Assembly: GCA_006969745.1 (NCBI GenBank)
Contig: CP030886.1
Coordinates: 2,453,234 to 2,517,233, forward strand
Length of the DNA stretch: 64,000 nt
DNA from: Cytophagaceae bacterium
Lineage (GTDB): Bacteria > Bacteroidota > Bacteroidia > Cytophagales > Cyclobacteriaceae
Direction of reading: 5' to 3'
Part shown: positions 17,515 through 29,728 of the stretch, one piece after another
Layout of the letters: every line of letters starts with the position of its first letter
Position numbering within the stretch: position 1 is the first letter of the stretch
Translations under genes and position numbers: made by a program
The notes under the pieces: model-generated
Databases searched by the model: none
What the model saw: the letters and a program-made list of their open reading frames with translations, nothing else
Told to the model about the DNA's origin: nothing

Positions 17515-18156
17515 ATGGAAGAAATTAAAAGTTACTTACGAACGATTATCAGATTTTTCAAATTCAGAAAAATTGATCGCCAGCTAAAAGAAAAATATTG
17601 GATGGAGATCAAAAGAGAGTTGATTGCAAATTTAAAGGTGATAGGCAATCGATCTGAACTGATTGATAAGTTCCCAAAGGATGCTACTGTTGCTGAGGTA
17701 GGGGTGGCAGAAGGTGATTTTTCTGATGAAATCCTACAGATATCTAAACCACAAAAATTTATCTTGATAGATCCATGGGATAGTAGACGCTATGGAGAGA
17801 AACTCCTGACAAATATTAAATCCAAGTTTTCAAAGGAAATTAACGAGAAGACAATTGAAATAAAAAGGGGCTACTCCACAGTAGAACTTGCAAAGTTTCC
17901 GGATGGTTACTTTGATTGGATATATATTGATGCTAATCATAGTTTTGAAAATGTGATGGATGATTTAGAAATAGCATCTCAGAAGGTGAAAAAAAATGGA
18001 ATAATTTCTGGTCATGATTATACGAGATGGTCAGGAGTACAGCGATTTGGTGTCGTGGAGGCGGTCAATACATTTTGCAATGAAGAAAAATGGAACTTTA
18101 TCTACCTAACCAATGAACCGCACAGACATTTATCTTTCGCCATTCAAAGGAGTTAA
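17515..18156 (+). CDS. Class I SAM-dependent methyltransferase
   Basis: This is a probable sugar or polysaccharide O-methyltransferase of 213 residues. The SAM-binding motif VAEVGVAEGDFS is near residue 59, the adenosine-contacting acidic residue lies in LIDPWDS, and DWIYIDANHSFENVMDDLE with GIISGHDY forms the later core, as in the Methyltransf_24 group. No signal peptide is present. It lies between wzx and wzy in the polysaccharide locus, which suggests methylation of the repeat unit. The target position is not predictable. Confidence 0.78.
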   Translation: MEEIKSYLRTIIRFFKFRKIDRQLKEKYWMEIKRELIANLKVIGNRSELIDKFPKDATVAEVGVAEGDFSDEILQISKPQKFILIDPWDSRRYGEKLLTNIKSKFSKEINEKTIEIKRGYSTVELAKFPDGYFDWIYIDANHSFENVMDDLEIASQKVKKNGIISGHDYTRWSGVQRFGVVEAVNTFCNEEKWNFIYLTNEPHRHLSFAIQRS

Positions 18157-18159
18157 ACG

Positions 18160-19503
18160 TTGCAAATTGAGATTCAAAAATCCTCTAGCACCGCAAGAAT
18201 AAAACTTCCATTGAAGTTTATTGAAAAATTATTGCTTATTGGAATAGTCTCTGGTATTGTTCTTCCACTTTCAATTAATCTCACAGTAATTCAACTTTTT
18301 TCCTGGATGATTCCAGGGCTTTTTTTAATCATCTTTTTAATATTTAACTCAGCCTCAACCGGAAATTGGAAACTAGCCATTGCCGAGTTATGGTCTTTTT
18401 CAATTGTTATCCTTATTGTTCTAATTGTTATTAATACACTTCTGGCAGACAATTTCCCAGAGTCGCTTCCTGAAGCTATTGGCTATTGTTTTGCTCTTTT
18501 GGTAGGCATATATAGTAAAAACTACTATCATAATAACACAAACAAGCGTCAGATAGTAAATGGAATCATTGTTTTTGCGCTTATACAAGCTTTCTTTTCA
18601 ATACTTCAACAACTAACTGGAACTCAAATAGGGAATATTCAAGATTATTTTGGCGAGAAAAAAAGTGAAGAATTCTTTTCTTTCGAAAATTTGAGTCGTA
18701 TCCGTGGAACCCTCGGTCATCCAAACTTGGTAGCTAACAGTCTGGTTTTCGCACTACCTTTTTTATTTATTTTTCAGACAAAAAATAAATGGATGTGGTT
18801 GGTTAAAAGATTGTCAATACTACTTGTATTCCTATCCGTAATTTTTACTTTTTCAAGAGCGAGCATTACGGTAATGTTACTAATATCAGCTATTAGTTTT
18901 GGGAGATATTATTTGAGAAATATCACTTTTAGGCTTAAAACCAGTGTGAATATTTTTAAAGTAACGATATTAATTTTGTTCATAACTACCTTAAGCTGGT
19001 TCACAGTTAAATACCTTGACTTAATTCTAATCGTATTGGAATTTGGTATGAATCGAATTGCAGAAGTTTTTGATGGAAATCAATCCAGCAGTACATCAGG
19101 AAGTTTTAGAATGACTATGAATCTGGAAGCTATTGGCTACATGAATCAAACTTTGATTAAAGGAATGGGTTTTACCAATAGTAGATATGTATGGGACTTT
19201 ATTGAGACAGCAATACCTTCTTGGTGGAGGCATCAGCCGCATAATATTTTTATAGTGTTTGGTTTGGAAACTGGAATACCAGGTTTGCTATGTGGTTTGA
19301 TTATCAATTTCTATCCAATTATACTGCTGATAAGGTATCGCCAACATTGGGATTTTTTTGGGTTCGGGTTATTTCTTACGAATACTTCAATTATACTCTT
19401 TAGCCAGATATATCTTACCCCTTTATCAGGAGAATTGGCTCCAATCGTCTTATTTTTTCAAGGCATTTCTATTGCCTATTGTTATCGATTAAAGAGTATC
19501 TGA
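18160..19503 (+). CDS. O-antigen polymerase / ligase family protein (Wzy)
   Basis: This integral membrane protein of 447 residues has about ten to twelve hydrophobic helices and the Wzy_C/O-antigen ligase signatures: RGTLGHPNLVANSL, FTFSRASITVMLL and, in the large periplasmic loop, RHQPHNIFIVFGLETGIPG with the conserved histidine. It is predicted to polymerise the repeat units on the periplasmic face. The start is TTG 18160, preceded by a good AAAGGAG. WaaL-type ligases share this domain, but the placement between wzx and the glycosyltransferases favours Wzy. Confidence 0.84.
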   Translation: MQIEIQKSSSTARIKLPLKFIEKLLLIGIVSGIVLPLSINLTVIQLFSWMIPGLFLIIFLIFNSASTGNWKLAIAELWSFSIVILIVLIVINTLLADNFPESLPEAIGYCFALLVGIYSKNYYHNNTNKRQIVNGIIVFALIQAFFSILQQLTGTQIGNIQDYFGEKKSEEFFSFENLSRIRGTLGHPNLVANSLVFALPFLFIFQTKNKWMWLVKRLSILLVFLSVIFTFSRASITVMLLISAISFGRYYLRNITFRLKTSVNIFKVTILILFITTLSWFTVKYLDLILIVLEFGMNRIAEVFDGNQSSSTSGSFRMTMNLEAIGYMNQTLIKGMGFTNSRYVWDFIETAIPSWWRHQPHNIFIVFGLETGIPGLLCGLIINFYPIILLIRYRQHWDFFGFGLFLTNTSIILFSQIYLTPLSGELAPIVLFFQGISIAYCYRLKSI

Positions 19504-20684
19504 TGAAAATACTGACTTTAACCACAGAACAGCGATTTTATAAAAATGGAAATAAGGTCTATGTTATTGGTGACGAAGACTATTCCTTTTGGAAAAGGTA
19601 TTTAAATGTATTTGACACAGTTTTTGTTATTGGTCGTCTGGTCGAAGTAGCAAATGTTCCACCTAAGTCCAAGGTGTCTTCGGGAGACAGAGTCAACTTC
19701 ATAGGATTACAAGACTACCAAGGATTGGGTGGCATAATAAGGGATTTGACAAAAGTTTTTTTTAAAATAAAATCCACAATTAATGCATCAAATCATTCAA
19801 CTTATCTACTAAGAATACCTGGTTTAATTGGTTATTTAACGTGGCTAATTCTGTTCTCTAAGAGAAAAAATTATGCAATAGAGCTTGTTGCAGATCCTTA
19901 TGAGGAGTCAAGTAGTGCTGGAAACATAGTAAGTAAAGTCTTGGCACCGTTAATAGTATTGATAACAAAGTTTATATGCAAGAATGCTTCAGAAGTATCC
20001 TATGTCACACAGGAAGTCTTACAAAAAAAATATCCATCACGATCAAAAGTCAACTACTCGTATTCAAGCTTAGATCTTAAAATAGATCATAAAAGATTTA
20101 ATGCCTATAGCGAAACTCTGAATGAGAAACCAAATTATCTTAATAGACCAAAACTCATCTTAATAGGAAGAATGAATAAGCCCTTCAAAGGGGTTGATAC
20201 AGCACTTCAGATGATGAACCATTCAAAAAAATCTTCTGTGAGTCCGGAACTACACTTAATAGGTGGCGGAGCATTACTTGAGCACTATAAAAAATATGCT
20301 CATAAATTAGATATTATTAAGGATTGTGTTTTTCATGGTGAAGTAACAACTAAAAAAGATGTCATTGACCTAATTTTCCAATCTGATATCATGATTCTGC
20401 CGTCTAGACGTGAAGGATTACCAAGAGCGCTAATTGAAGGGATGTCGGTTGGAGTACCCATAATAGCATCAAATGTTGCAGGTATTCCGGAACTGCTTCC
20501 GGAAGAGCTGCTGATCAAACCCAATGATTCCAAAAAGTTGTTTGACCTTGTTATAAAGCTATCGATAGATAAAGATCTTAGAAAGAAACATTCCAAGATA
20601 AATTTCAAAAAATCACTTTTCTATGATGTGACAAACCTAACCAAAATCCGAACTTCTTTTTATCAGGCTATAAGTTCTATCTAA
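19503..20684 (+). CDS. Glycosyltransferase family 4 (group 1)
   Basis: From ATG 19503, which overlaps the wzy stop, the protein has 393 residues. The C-terminal GT-B domain is clear: LILIGRMNKPFKGVD (donor-site loop), HLIGGG, HGEV and the E-x7-E region SRREGLPRALIEGMSVGVP. It is a retaining enzyme of the GT4 type that probably adds a hexose or deoxyhexose to the repeat unit. The N-terminal acceptor domain is weakly conserved. The 3' end overlaps the opposite-strand glycosidase-like gene by four bases. Confidence 0.86.
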   Translation: MKILTLTTEQRFYKNGNKVYVIGDEDYSFWKRYLNVFDTVFVIGRLVEVANVPPKSKVSSGDRVNFIGLQDYQGLGGIIRDLTKVFFKIKSTINASNHSTYLLRIPGLIGYLTWLILFSKRKNYAIELVADPYEESSSAGNIVSKVLAPLIVLITKFICKNASEVSYVTQEVLQKKYPSRSKVNYSYSSLDLKIDHKRFNAYSETLNEKPNYLNRPKLILIGRMNKPFKGVDTALQMMNHSKKSSVSPELHLIGGGALLEHYKKYAHKLDIIKDCVFHGEVTTKKDVIDLIFQSDIMILPSRREGLPRALIEGMSVGVPIIASNVAGIPELLPEELLIKPNDSKKLFDLVIKLSIDKDLRKKHSKINFKKSLFYDVTNLTKIRTSFYQAISSI

Positions 20685-21916
20685 TCTAGTTCTATTTCTG
20701 AAAGAAGTACCACACCTTTAGGAGCTATTCTCACGTTTCCAGTTTCATGAATCTTAGAAATTCCTGAATCAAGAATTTCATAGACAAAATAATCTTGTAA
20801 TCCAGCTATGCGTAAATCAAGAATTGATGGGGAATCAAGAAAACTAGAGATAATTCCTAATTTGTGATCCCTCGTTCCTCCGGCGATCACACTTATTCCC
20901 TCAGGAGCTACTGATTCAAATCGTTTCCCAATCAACATGGAGTAATATTTATATCCATACCAGTTCTGGTTTGGCTTAATATTTCCATCATCATAAATCA
21001 ACAGATTATCAAGTGAACCATTTGTACAAGTTCCCCAACATGCTCTCGATGCATACCTAATTCCATTTTTTTCAAAAGATTCCAGCATTCTAACTGCATC
21101 AGCAAAATTGTCCGTTTGATTTCTATTGCAATATTCGTTGTACACTAAATCTTTAATTCCTAAAGACTCCTTGTAGCCGGCGCTATCAATTAGATGTAAG
21201 TACTTTGGAATGTCTTGAATACATTTTCTTGGTGATTGTCCCAAGGCATGAATTGTTAATTGATCCAATCGAAGAGGGATGTCATCGTTTAAGGCTTTCC
21301 ATTTCATCATATAACCCAGAATTTCCTCAATAAAATGATAGCTTTCTTCTCCCTCAATACTTGGGCCAGCAATTTTTAAATCGGGATAGGTGGAATTGAT
21401 ATAAGAAACCGTTTCGCAAAAGAATCTATAGAAGTTTTGATACGAATTTGGCCACTTCCGAGAGGCGTTTGGTTCATTATAAATGTCAATACTAATACGA
21501 GAATAGTACTCAACTGGAATAGTACTTAACAATTTATTTACCTCCTGCAACCATTGAGAATATCCACTAAAAGGGATTTCGTCACTTTTCGCATAACTCC
21601 CTCGTGGAAATTTATCCCCTAAAACCAGTTGAATGTGAATGTTGGGATATTTTTTTAAGAGAGGGGTTAAAATGTTGAAATCCCATACATTGGTCCTCCA
21701 AAAGTTAATTTTTAACGGACTTACATACCGATCCCATTCAGTAGAATCTGGCATACTGATTAGGAATCCGACCAAAGGATCCAGATTCATCAATGAATCC
21801 ATCTGAGGTAATGCTAGATTTTTGTCAAAATCAATTTCAATTTTATTGATTTTTTGGCTGCAACCAATTGTTGGCAATAGTATCAGTCCAAGTATAGCTG
21901 TTAGTATTTTTCTCAT
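20681..21916 (-). CDS. Clan GH-A glycoside hydrolase-like lipoprotein
   Basis: This is a predicted surface or periplasmic lipoprotein of 411 residues with a signal peptide and lipobox (LLPTIGC, Cys19). The body looks like a TIM-barrel glycosidase related to families such as GH39 or GH5: IYNEPN carries a candidate acid/base Glu148 after strand 4, and LVYNEYC carries a candidate nucleophile Glu261 on a later strand. It is the only minus-strand gene inside the polysaccharide locus and has its own upstream region. A role in trimming, releasing or turning over the polysaccharide is inferred from position alone. The substrate is unknown. Confidence 0.7.
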   Translation of the reverse strand: MRKILTAILGLILLPTIGCSQKINKIEIDFDKNLALPQMDSLMNLDPLVGFLISMPDSTEWDRYVSPLKINFWRTNVWDFNILTPLLKKYPNIHIQLVLGDKFPRGSYAKSDEIPFSGYSQWLQEVNKLLSTIPVEYYSRISIDIYNEPNASRKWPNSYQNFYRFFCETVSYINSTYPDLKIAGPSIEGEESYHFIEEILGYMMKWKALNDDIPLRLDQLTIHALGQSPRKCIQDIPKYLHLIDSAGYKESLGIKDLVYNEYCNRNQTDNFADAVRMLESFEKNGIRYASRACWGTCTNGSLDNLLIYDDGNIKPNQNWYGYKYYSMLIGKRFESVAPEGISVIAGGTRDHKLGIISSFLDSPSILDLRIAGLQDYFVYEILDSGISKIHETGNVRIAPKGVVLLSEIELD

Positions 21917-22002
21917 TTAGATTTTGTTACTTAAAAGGCAAAAAGAATGACCATTATTTAAATCCATCAAATTAAATATAAAAAGAATATCCAATGAAGA
22001 TA

Positions 22003-22010
22003 TAGCTTTG
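22003..22010 (+). promoter_or_regulatory. Candidate -7 box (TAGCTTTG) before the second GT4 gene
   Basis: An exact TAnnTTTG match lies in the divergent region between the glycosidase-like gene and the GT4 gene. Its last three bases form the TTG that would otherwise be read as a start codon (22008). This argues for the later TTG at 22035 as the true start. Confidence 0.4.
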
Positions 22011-22034
22011 CAGCTTCCAAAAAACATAAAGATT

Positions 22035-25055
<3,021 letters not shown>

Positions 25056-25073
25056 TTGCTAAAGTCTTGGTAT

Positions 25074-25081
25074 TATATTTG
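25074..25081 (+). promoter_or_regulatory. Candidate -7 box (TATATTTG) before the initiating transferase gene
   Basis: This exact TAnnTTTG match lies in the 43-base gap before the ATG at 25099 and leaves a 17-base leader. No -33 element was found at normal spacing. Confidence 0.35.
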
Positions 25082-25098
25082 TTATATTCCATAATTCA

Positions 25099-26469
25099 AT
25101 GCCCTCTCAACAAAGATATTCCCAATATTTCCCAATACTATTTCTTTTAATAGATTTAGTCTGCCTGAATATTGGAATATTTATTGCAAATGATTTTCGA
25201 TTTGGTAAGTTAATTCCCAATTATGACTATCAAATCCTCCAACTGCTTCTCAATGTAATTTGGATTGGTGTTTTCTTCAGTTCCAACCTGCAAAGAATTA
25301 ATCGGAATTCACGTCTCCTTGATCATTTAAATAAGGTACTCACAGGATTAGTAATAAACCTTTCAATAGTTTTCGCATTGTGGTTTGCCCTTGAGCCAGT
25401 TGACTATTCTAGAAAGCATCTCTTTATTACATATTTAATTTTTACAATTACCATTCTTTGCTGGAGAAGTGTATGGCACTATGCTATCAGATATTATCGA
25501 ATAAAAGGCTACAACATAAGAAGAGTTGTAATAATTGGTAAAGGCGATTTGTCTGATTCACTTACAGAATATTTTAAAGAAACCCCTGAACTTGGATACC
25601 AACTGGTGGGGGTTGTAGATGATAGCAAGGATGCTGATGAAAGATTAGAAAATTTCGAAACCTTTTCAAAATCGCACAATGCAGACATTGTTTTTTGCTG
25701 TCTCCCACATCTGACTGATGATCAGGTGAAGGACGTTATCGACTTTGCAGAAAATAATCTGATCAAAGTCAACTTAATATCCCAATTCAGCAGACTAGCA
25801 AACTACAATCTCTCAATAGAACAGTTTGGGAGCATTCCTATTATCAATGTAAATTCAATACCACTTGATAGCATTATAAACCGTTTTATTAAGCGGTCAT
25901 TCGATCTAGTATTTTCTGGTATTTTCATTATTCTTATCCTTTCTTGGTTGGTCCCAATTATTGGTCTACTTATTAAAATGGAGTCGAAAGGACCAATCTT
26001 CTTCAAGCAAAAGAGACATGGGAAGGACAATAACTTTTTTCTATGCTGGAAGTTCAGAACCATGACATATGAAAAAAATGCCGAATTTAAACAGGCAACT
26101 AAGAATGATAATCGAATTACAAAAATTGGAGCAATCCTAAGAAAGACTTCAATAGACGAATTGCCTCAATTCATCAATGTGTTTCTGGGAGATATGTCTG
26201 TAGTAGGTCCTAGACCTCATCCTATTAAACTAAATGAGGAATTTCAACCAAAAATTGATCGCTTCTGGCAGAGGCATGCTGTAAAGCCCGGGATAACAGG
26301 ATTGGCTCAAGCTAAAGGGTTTAGAGGCGAGACAGCCGATTTGAGTGATATGAGTGGGCGTGTTAAACTAGATCGGTTTTATGTAAAAAATTGGTCTCTT
26401 ATTCTTGATTTTAAGATCATTCTATTGACAGCTCTGTCCATTATGAAGGGAGATCAAAACGCATATTAA
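25099..26469 (+). CDS. Polyprenyl-phosphate hexose-1-phosphate transferase (WcaJ-like initiating enzyme)
   Basis: This starts repeat-unit assembly by moving a hexose-1-phosphate from a UDP-sugar to undecaprenyl phosphate. The 456 residues comprise about four N-terminal membrane helices, a Rossmann-like CoA_binding_3 segment (VVIIGKGDLSDSLTEYF, near residue 143) and a C-terminal catalytic domain. That domain has the re-entrant helix KRSFDLVFSGIFIILIL, then KQKRHGKDNNFFLCWKFRTM, RKTSIDELPQFINVF, VVGPRPHP and the terminal KPGITGLAQ. Galactose or glucose is the likely first sugar, consistent with galE directly downstream. Confidence 0.92.
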   Translation: MPSQQRYSQYFPILFLLIDLVCLNIGIFIANDFRFGKLIPNYDYQILQLLLNVIWIGVFFSSNLQRINRNSRLLDHLNKVLTGLVINLSIVFALWFALEPVDYSRKHLFITYLIFTITILCWRSVWHYAIRYYRIKGYNIRRVVIIGKGDLSDSLTEYFKETPELGYQLVGVVDDSKDADERLENFETFSKSHNADIVFCCLPHLTDDQVKDVIDFAENNLIKVNLISQFSRLANYNLSIEQFGSIPIINVNSIPLDSIINRFIKRSFDLVFSGIFIILILSWLVPIIGLLIKMESKGPIFFKQKRHGKDNNFFLCWKFRTMTYEKNAEFKQATKNDNRITKIGAILRKTSIDELPQFINVFLGDMSVVGPRPHPIKLNEEFQPKIDRFWQRHAVKPGITGLAQAKGFRGETADLSDMSGRVKLDRFYVKNWSLILDFKIILLTALSIMKGDQNAY

Positions 26470-26473
26470 TCTC

Positions 26474-27487
26474 ATGAAAAATGTTTTGGTGACAGGAGGG
26501 CTTGGATTTATAGGCTCGCATACTTGTGTTGAGTTATTGGAATTGGGATTTGAATTGACAGTTATAGATAACTTGTCTAATACCAGAGAGGAGGTAAAAA
26601 ATCAGATCGAAGAAATTTCTGGTAAGTCAGTGAATTTTATCAATCTCGACCTAACAGACTACAAAAGATTAGAATCATTTTTCTCGACTAATAAGATTGA
26701 CGCAATTGTTCATTTTGCAGCCTCAAAGGCAGTAGGAGAGTCAGTAGAAAAACCACTTCTCTACTATGAGAACAACCTTGTATCCTTATTGAATTTGCTG
26801 AAAATGTGTAAGGAGTATGATGTGAATCGATTCGTATTCTCCTCTTCATGCACGGTTTACGGTCAGCCGGATACGCTTCCGGTCACAGAAGCTTTCCCGA
26901 AGCAAGAAGCTGAATCTCCATACGGAAATACAAAACAAATCGGTGAGGAGATAATCGAGGACTTTTGCAAGTCAAACCTATCTTTTAAAGCAATTTCCCT
27001 TCGATACTTCAACCCAACAGGAGCTCATGAAAGTGCATTAATTGGAGAGCTGCCTCTTGGCATTCCAAGCAACTTAGTGCCATTTATTACACAAACAGCA
27101 GCGGGTATTAGAGAGCAACTTAGCGTCTTTGGAGGAGATTACAATACGGCTGATGGTACATGCATACGCGACTATATCCATGTGGTTGATCTTGCCAAAG
27201 CTCATATAGCAGCGTTGGAGTATTCTCATAAAATGGAAGAGAGTTACGATTTTTTCAACATAGGTACAGGGAAAGGCCACTCCGTTTTAGATGTTATAAA
27301 ATCATTTGAAAAAGTCTCAGGATTGAGTCTGAACTATCAAATAGTAGACCGACGACCAGGTGATATTGAAAAGATTTATGCAGATACAACCAAGGTAAGC
27401 AAGGTTTTGGATTGGAAAGCTCAATATGACTTAGATGATATGATGCGAACAGCTTGGGAGTGGCAAAAGAAACTAATGCAGAGATAA
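26474..27487 (+). CDS. galE: UDP-glucose 4-epimerase GalE
   Basis: GalE interconverts UDP-glucose and UDP-galactose. The cofactor motif GGLGFIGSH is near residue 8. HFAASKAVGESVEKPLLYYE, SSSCTVYG and SPYGNTKQIGEE (Tyr-x3-Lys) follow. RYFNPTGAHESALIGE and TADGTCIRDYIHVVDLA are strong GalE signatures. The 337 residues are standard. It starts four bases after the wcaJ-like gene and would supply UDP-galactose for the polysaccharide. Confidence 0.95.
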   Translation: MKNVLVTGGLGFIGSHTCVELLELGFELTVIDNLSNTREEVKNQIEEISGKSVNFINLDLTDYKRLESFFSTNKIDAIVHFAASKAVGESVEKPLLYYENNLVSLLNLLKMCKEYDVNRFVFSSSCTVYGQPDTLPVTEAFPKQEAESPYGNTKQIGEEIIEDFCKSNLSFKAISLRYFNPTGAHESALIGELPLGIPSNLVPFITQTAAGIREQLSVFGGDYNTADGTCIRDYIHVVDLAKAHIAALEYSHKMEESYDFFNIGTGKGHSVLDVIKSFEKVSGLSLNYQIVDRRPGDIEKIYADTTKVSKVLDWKAQYDLDDMMRTAWEWQKKLMQR

Positions 27488-27590
27488 AACCGCAGTTCAC
27501 CTATGAAATCCATCTATTTGCCGAAATAGTTATAAAATCCCTACAAAAATTTACATTTTTGAGTCTGAATTAATCGCCTAATTCAAAATA

Positions 27591-28679
27591 ATGATATTAT
27601 CGCTTGCCATAGCTACTGCGTTCCTTGTAACGCTCACATTAATGCCTGCAATTATTCGGGTCTTCAGATCTATCGATCTGTTGGATAGACCAGATAAAAG
27701 AAAAATTCATAGCATTAGCACACCCAGTTTAGGTGGCATTGGGATATTTGCTGGTATATTATTTGGCTTATTAATCTCAATGACTTTTGCTGATCTCGCA
27801 ACTCAAAAATATTTTCTTGGTGGAACAATTCTTATTTTTCTGCTAGGAGTTAGAGATGATTTGTCAAGCTTATTGGCACGACACAAATTGGTGGTTCAGA
27901 TATTCGCTGCTTTTCTTGTTGTATTTTTCGGAGGAGTAAAAATTGAAGGATTCAATGGTCTTTTTGGAGTTCAGAGCTTTCCTTGGCTATGGAATGAAAT
28001 ATTTTCGGTATTCATCATTGTTGTAATGACGAATGCTTTCAATTTGATTGACGGCATAGATGGTCTTGCCGGGTGTATCGCCTTGATAATTTCTTCATTC
28101 TTAGGTTGGGCTTCATATCAAAGCGGACACATTGTAGATTCTGCCATTGCTTTTAGTGTTGCCGGAGCCTCTATTGGATTTCTGTTGTACAATTGGTATC
28201 CATCAAAAATCTTTATGGGAGATACAGGCTCAATGGTTTTTGGCTTTATGCTGACTGCATTAATGATCAAGTTTTTAACTACTCCTTCACCACCGTCGGT
28301 GATTTTATCTCCAGTAGCTACAAGTCTTGCACTTTTTGTGCTCCCGGTTTATGATACGCTTCGTGTCTTTCTTATTAGATTTTTTACTGGAAAGTCGCCT
28401 CTAGCACCTGATCGTAACCACATTCATCACGTACTTCTAAAGCTTGGATTAAATCACGCACAGTCGACTTTGTGCCTGGCAAGCTTTAACATACTTATCA
28501 TCACCTTTGCAGTTTTTTTCCAGGAGATTGGGGAGCTTTGGATTATGCTGATTATGTCGATTGTGACAGTTGGAATTGGCCTCCTACTGGATCGCAAAGT
28601 GATGCGAAGAGAAGCTAAGCGACTTGCTAAAATTATCCCTCCTGAAATTGAATTAAGCAAATCACATACCTCAGTTTAA
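27591..28679 (+). CDS. WecA/MraY-family undecaprenyl-phosphate N-acetylhexosamine-1-phosphate transferase
   Basis: This polytopic membrane enzyme of 362 residues, with about ten to eleven helices, attaches a HexNAc-1-phosphate to undecaprenyl phosphate. DRPDKRKIHSISTPSLGGIG, LGVRDDLSSL, the metal-binding AFNLIDGIDGLAGC, SKIFMGDTGSMVFGFML and the HIHH motif in PDRNHIHHVLLKLG are all present and are characteristic of WecA/TagO. It is a second, structurally unrelated initiating transferase next to the WcaJ-like one. It may serve O-antigen or another glycan. It is separated from galE by about 100 bases. Confidence 0.92.
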   Translation: MILSLAIATAFLVTLTLMPAIIRVFRSIDLLDRPDKRKIHSISTPSLGGIGIFAGILFGLLISMTFADLATQKYFLGGTILIFLLGVRDDLSSLLARHKLVVQIFAAFLVVFFGGVKIEGFNGLFGVQSFPWLWNEIFSVFIIVVMTNAFNLIDGIDGLAGCIALIISSFLGWASYQSGHIVDSAIAFSVAGASIGFLLYNWYPSKIFMGDTGSMVFGFMLTALMIKFLTTPSPPSVILSPVATSLALFVLPVYDTLRVFLIRFFTGKSPLAPDRNHIHHVLLKLGLNHAQSTLCLASFNILIITFAVFFQEIGELWIMLIMSIVTVGIGLLLDRKVMRREAKRLAKIIPPEIELSKSHTSV

Positions 28680-28683
28680 TTAG

Positions 28684-28691
28684 TATTTTTG
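28684..28691 (+). promoter_or_regulatory. Candidate -7 box (TATTTTTG) for pheS
   Basis: This exact TAnnTTTG match just after the stop of the WecA-like gene has a 29-base leader to the pheS ATG. The box overlaps the left arm of an inverted repeat (28689-28713). Confidence 0.5.
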
Positions 28692-28713
28692 CAATTCATT
28701 TTTAGAATTGCAA
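28689..28713 (+). repeat. Perfect 9-bp inverted repeat in the pheS leader
   Basis: TTGCAATTC (28689-28697) and GAATTGCAA (28705-28713) are separated by seven bases. The hairpin ends seven bases before the pheS start codon and its left arm touches the promoter box. It could be an operator or a leader hairpin. There is no T-run after it, so it is not an ordinary terminator. Confidence 0.5.
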
Positions 28714-28720
28714 TAGTAAG

Positions 28721-29728
28721 ATGCTGGACAAGGTAAAATCATTTATTTCAGAAGTAGAGAATGCGACTGCCAAGTCGGAAGAAGAGGTAGAAAACTTCAG
28801 ACTAAGATTCGTTGGCAGAAATAACGTAATCAATGATCTCTTTGAAGATTTTAAGAAGGTACCAGGTGATCAGAAGCGTGAGCTTGGACCAGCATTGAAC
28901 AACCTTAAAAATCTGGCGCAATCAAAACTCAAAGAGTTATCCAATACCCTTAGTTCTTCATCTTCATCAAGTTCAGATGTGGATGTTACTTTACCGGATA
29001 CTTATGGGTCTGAGGGTTCAATACATCCTATTTCTCAGACTAGGAGCAGGATAATAGAAATTTTTGAAAGGCAAGGATTCAATGTGGAAGACGGACCAGA
29101 GATAGATGACGATTGGAATAATTTCACAGCGCTTAACTTTCCGGAGAATCACCCTGCTCGCGAAATGCAGGATACTTATTTTATTGAAAAAAATCCTGAT
29201 ATGCTTCTCCGAACACATACTTCGAACGTGCAAATCAGACTGATGAAAAAGAAGAAGCCACCTATTCGCTCGATCATGCCAGGAAGAGTGTATAGGAATG
29301 AGGCCATTTCAGCTCGTGCACATTGTTTCTTTCACCAAGTTGAAGGGCTTGTGGTAGGAGAGAATATTAGTTTCAAAGATCTGAAAAACACTCTTTATCA
29401 TTTTTCGAAAGAGATGTTTGGCAAGAATACCAAAATACGTTTGAGACCTTCTTATTTTCCTTTTACCGAACCAAGTGCGGAAATAGATATCAGCTGTTTC
29501 ATATGTGGAGGCAGTGGATGTAAAATTTGTAAGCAAACCGGATGGGTTGAAATTGCTGGCTCCGGTATGGTCGATCCGAATGTCCTGGAGAACTGCGGGA
29601 TAGATTCTACTAAGTATAGTGGATTTGCGTTCGGAATGGGAATTGAACGGGTAACAATGCTCAAATATCAATTAGATGATTTGAGACTTTTCTCTGAAAA
29701 TGATGTCAGGTTTCTAAAACAGTTTTAA
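28721..29728 (+). CDS. pheS: Phenylalanyl-tRNA synthetase alpha subunit PheS
   Basis: PheS is the catalytic alpha subunit of the heterotetrameric PheRS. It has a 335-residue form with an N-terminal coiled-coil (residues 1-85), a serine-rich linker and a class II core: HPISQTRSRIIEIFERQGF, NFPENHPAREMQDTYF, RTHTSNVQIRLM, CFFHQVEGLVV (motif 2 region), and GFAFGMGIERVTMLKYQ (motif 3). A CxxC...CxxC insertion (CFICGGSGCKICK) is the form I recall from Bacteroidota. The pheT partner is not adjacent. The stop codon overlaps the convergent moxR stop. Confidence 0.96.
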   Translation: MLDKVKSFISEVENATAKSEEEVENFRLRFVGRNNVINDLFEDFKKVPGDQKRELGPALNNLKNLAQSKLKELSNTLSSSSSSSSDVDVTLPDTYGSEGSIHPISQTRSRIIEIFERQGFNVEDGPEIDDDWNNFTALNFPENHPAREMQDTYFIEKNPDMLLRTHTSNVQIRLMKKKKPPIRSIMPGRVYRNEAISARAHCFFHQVEGLVVGENISFKDLKNTLYHFSKEMFGKNTKIRLRPSYFPFTEPSAEIDISCFICGGSGCKICKQTGWVEIAGSGMVDPNVLENCGIDSTKYSGFAFGMGIERVTMLKYQLDDLRLFSENDVRFLKQF

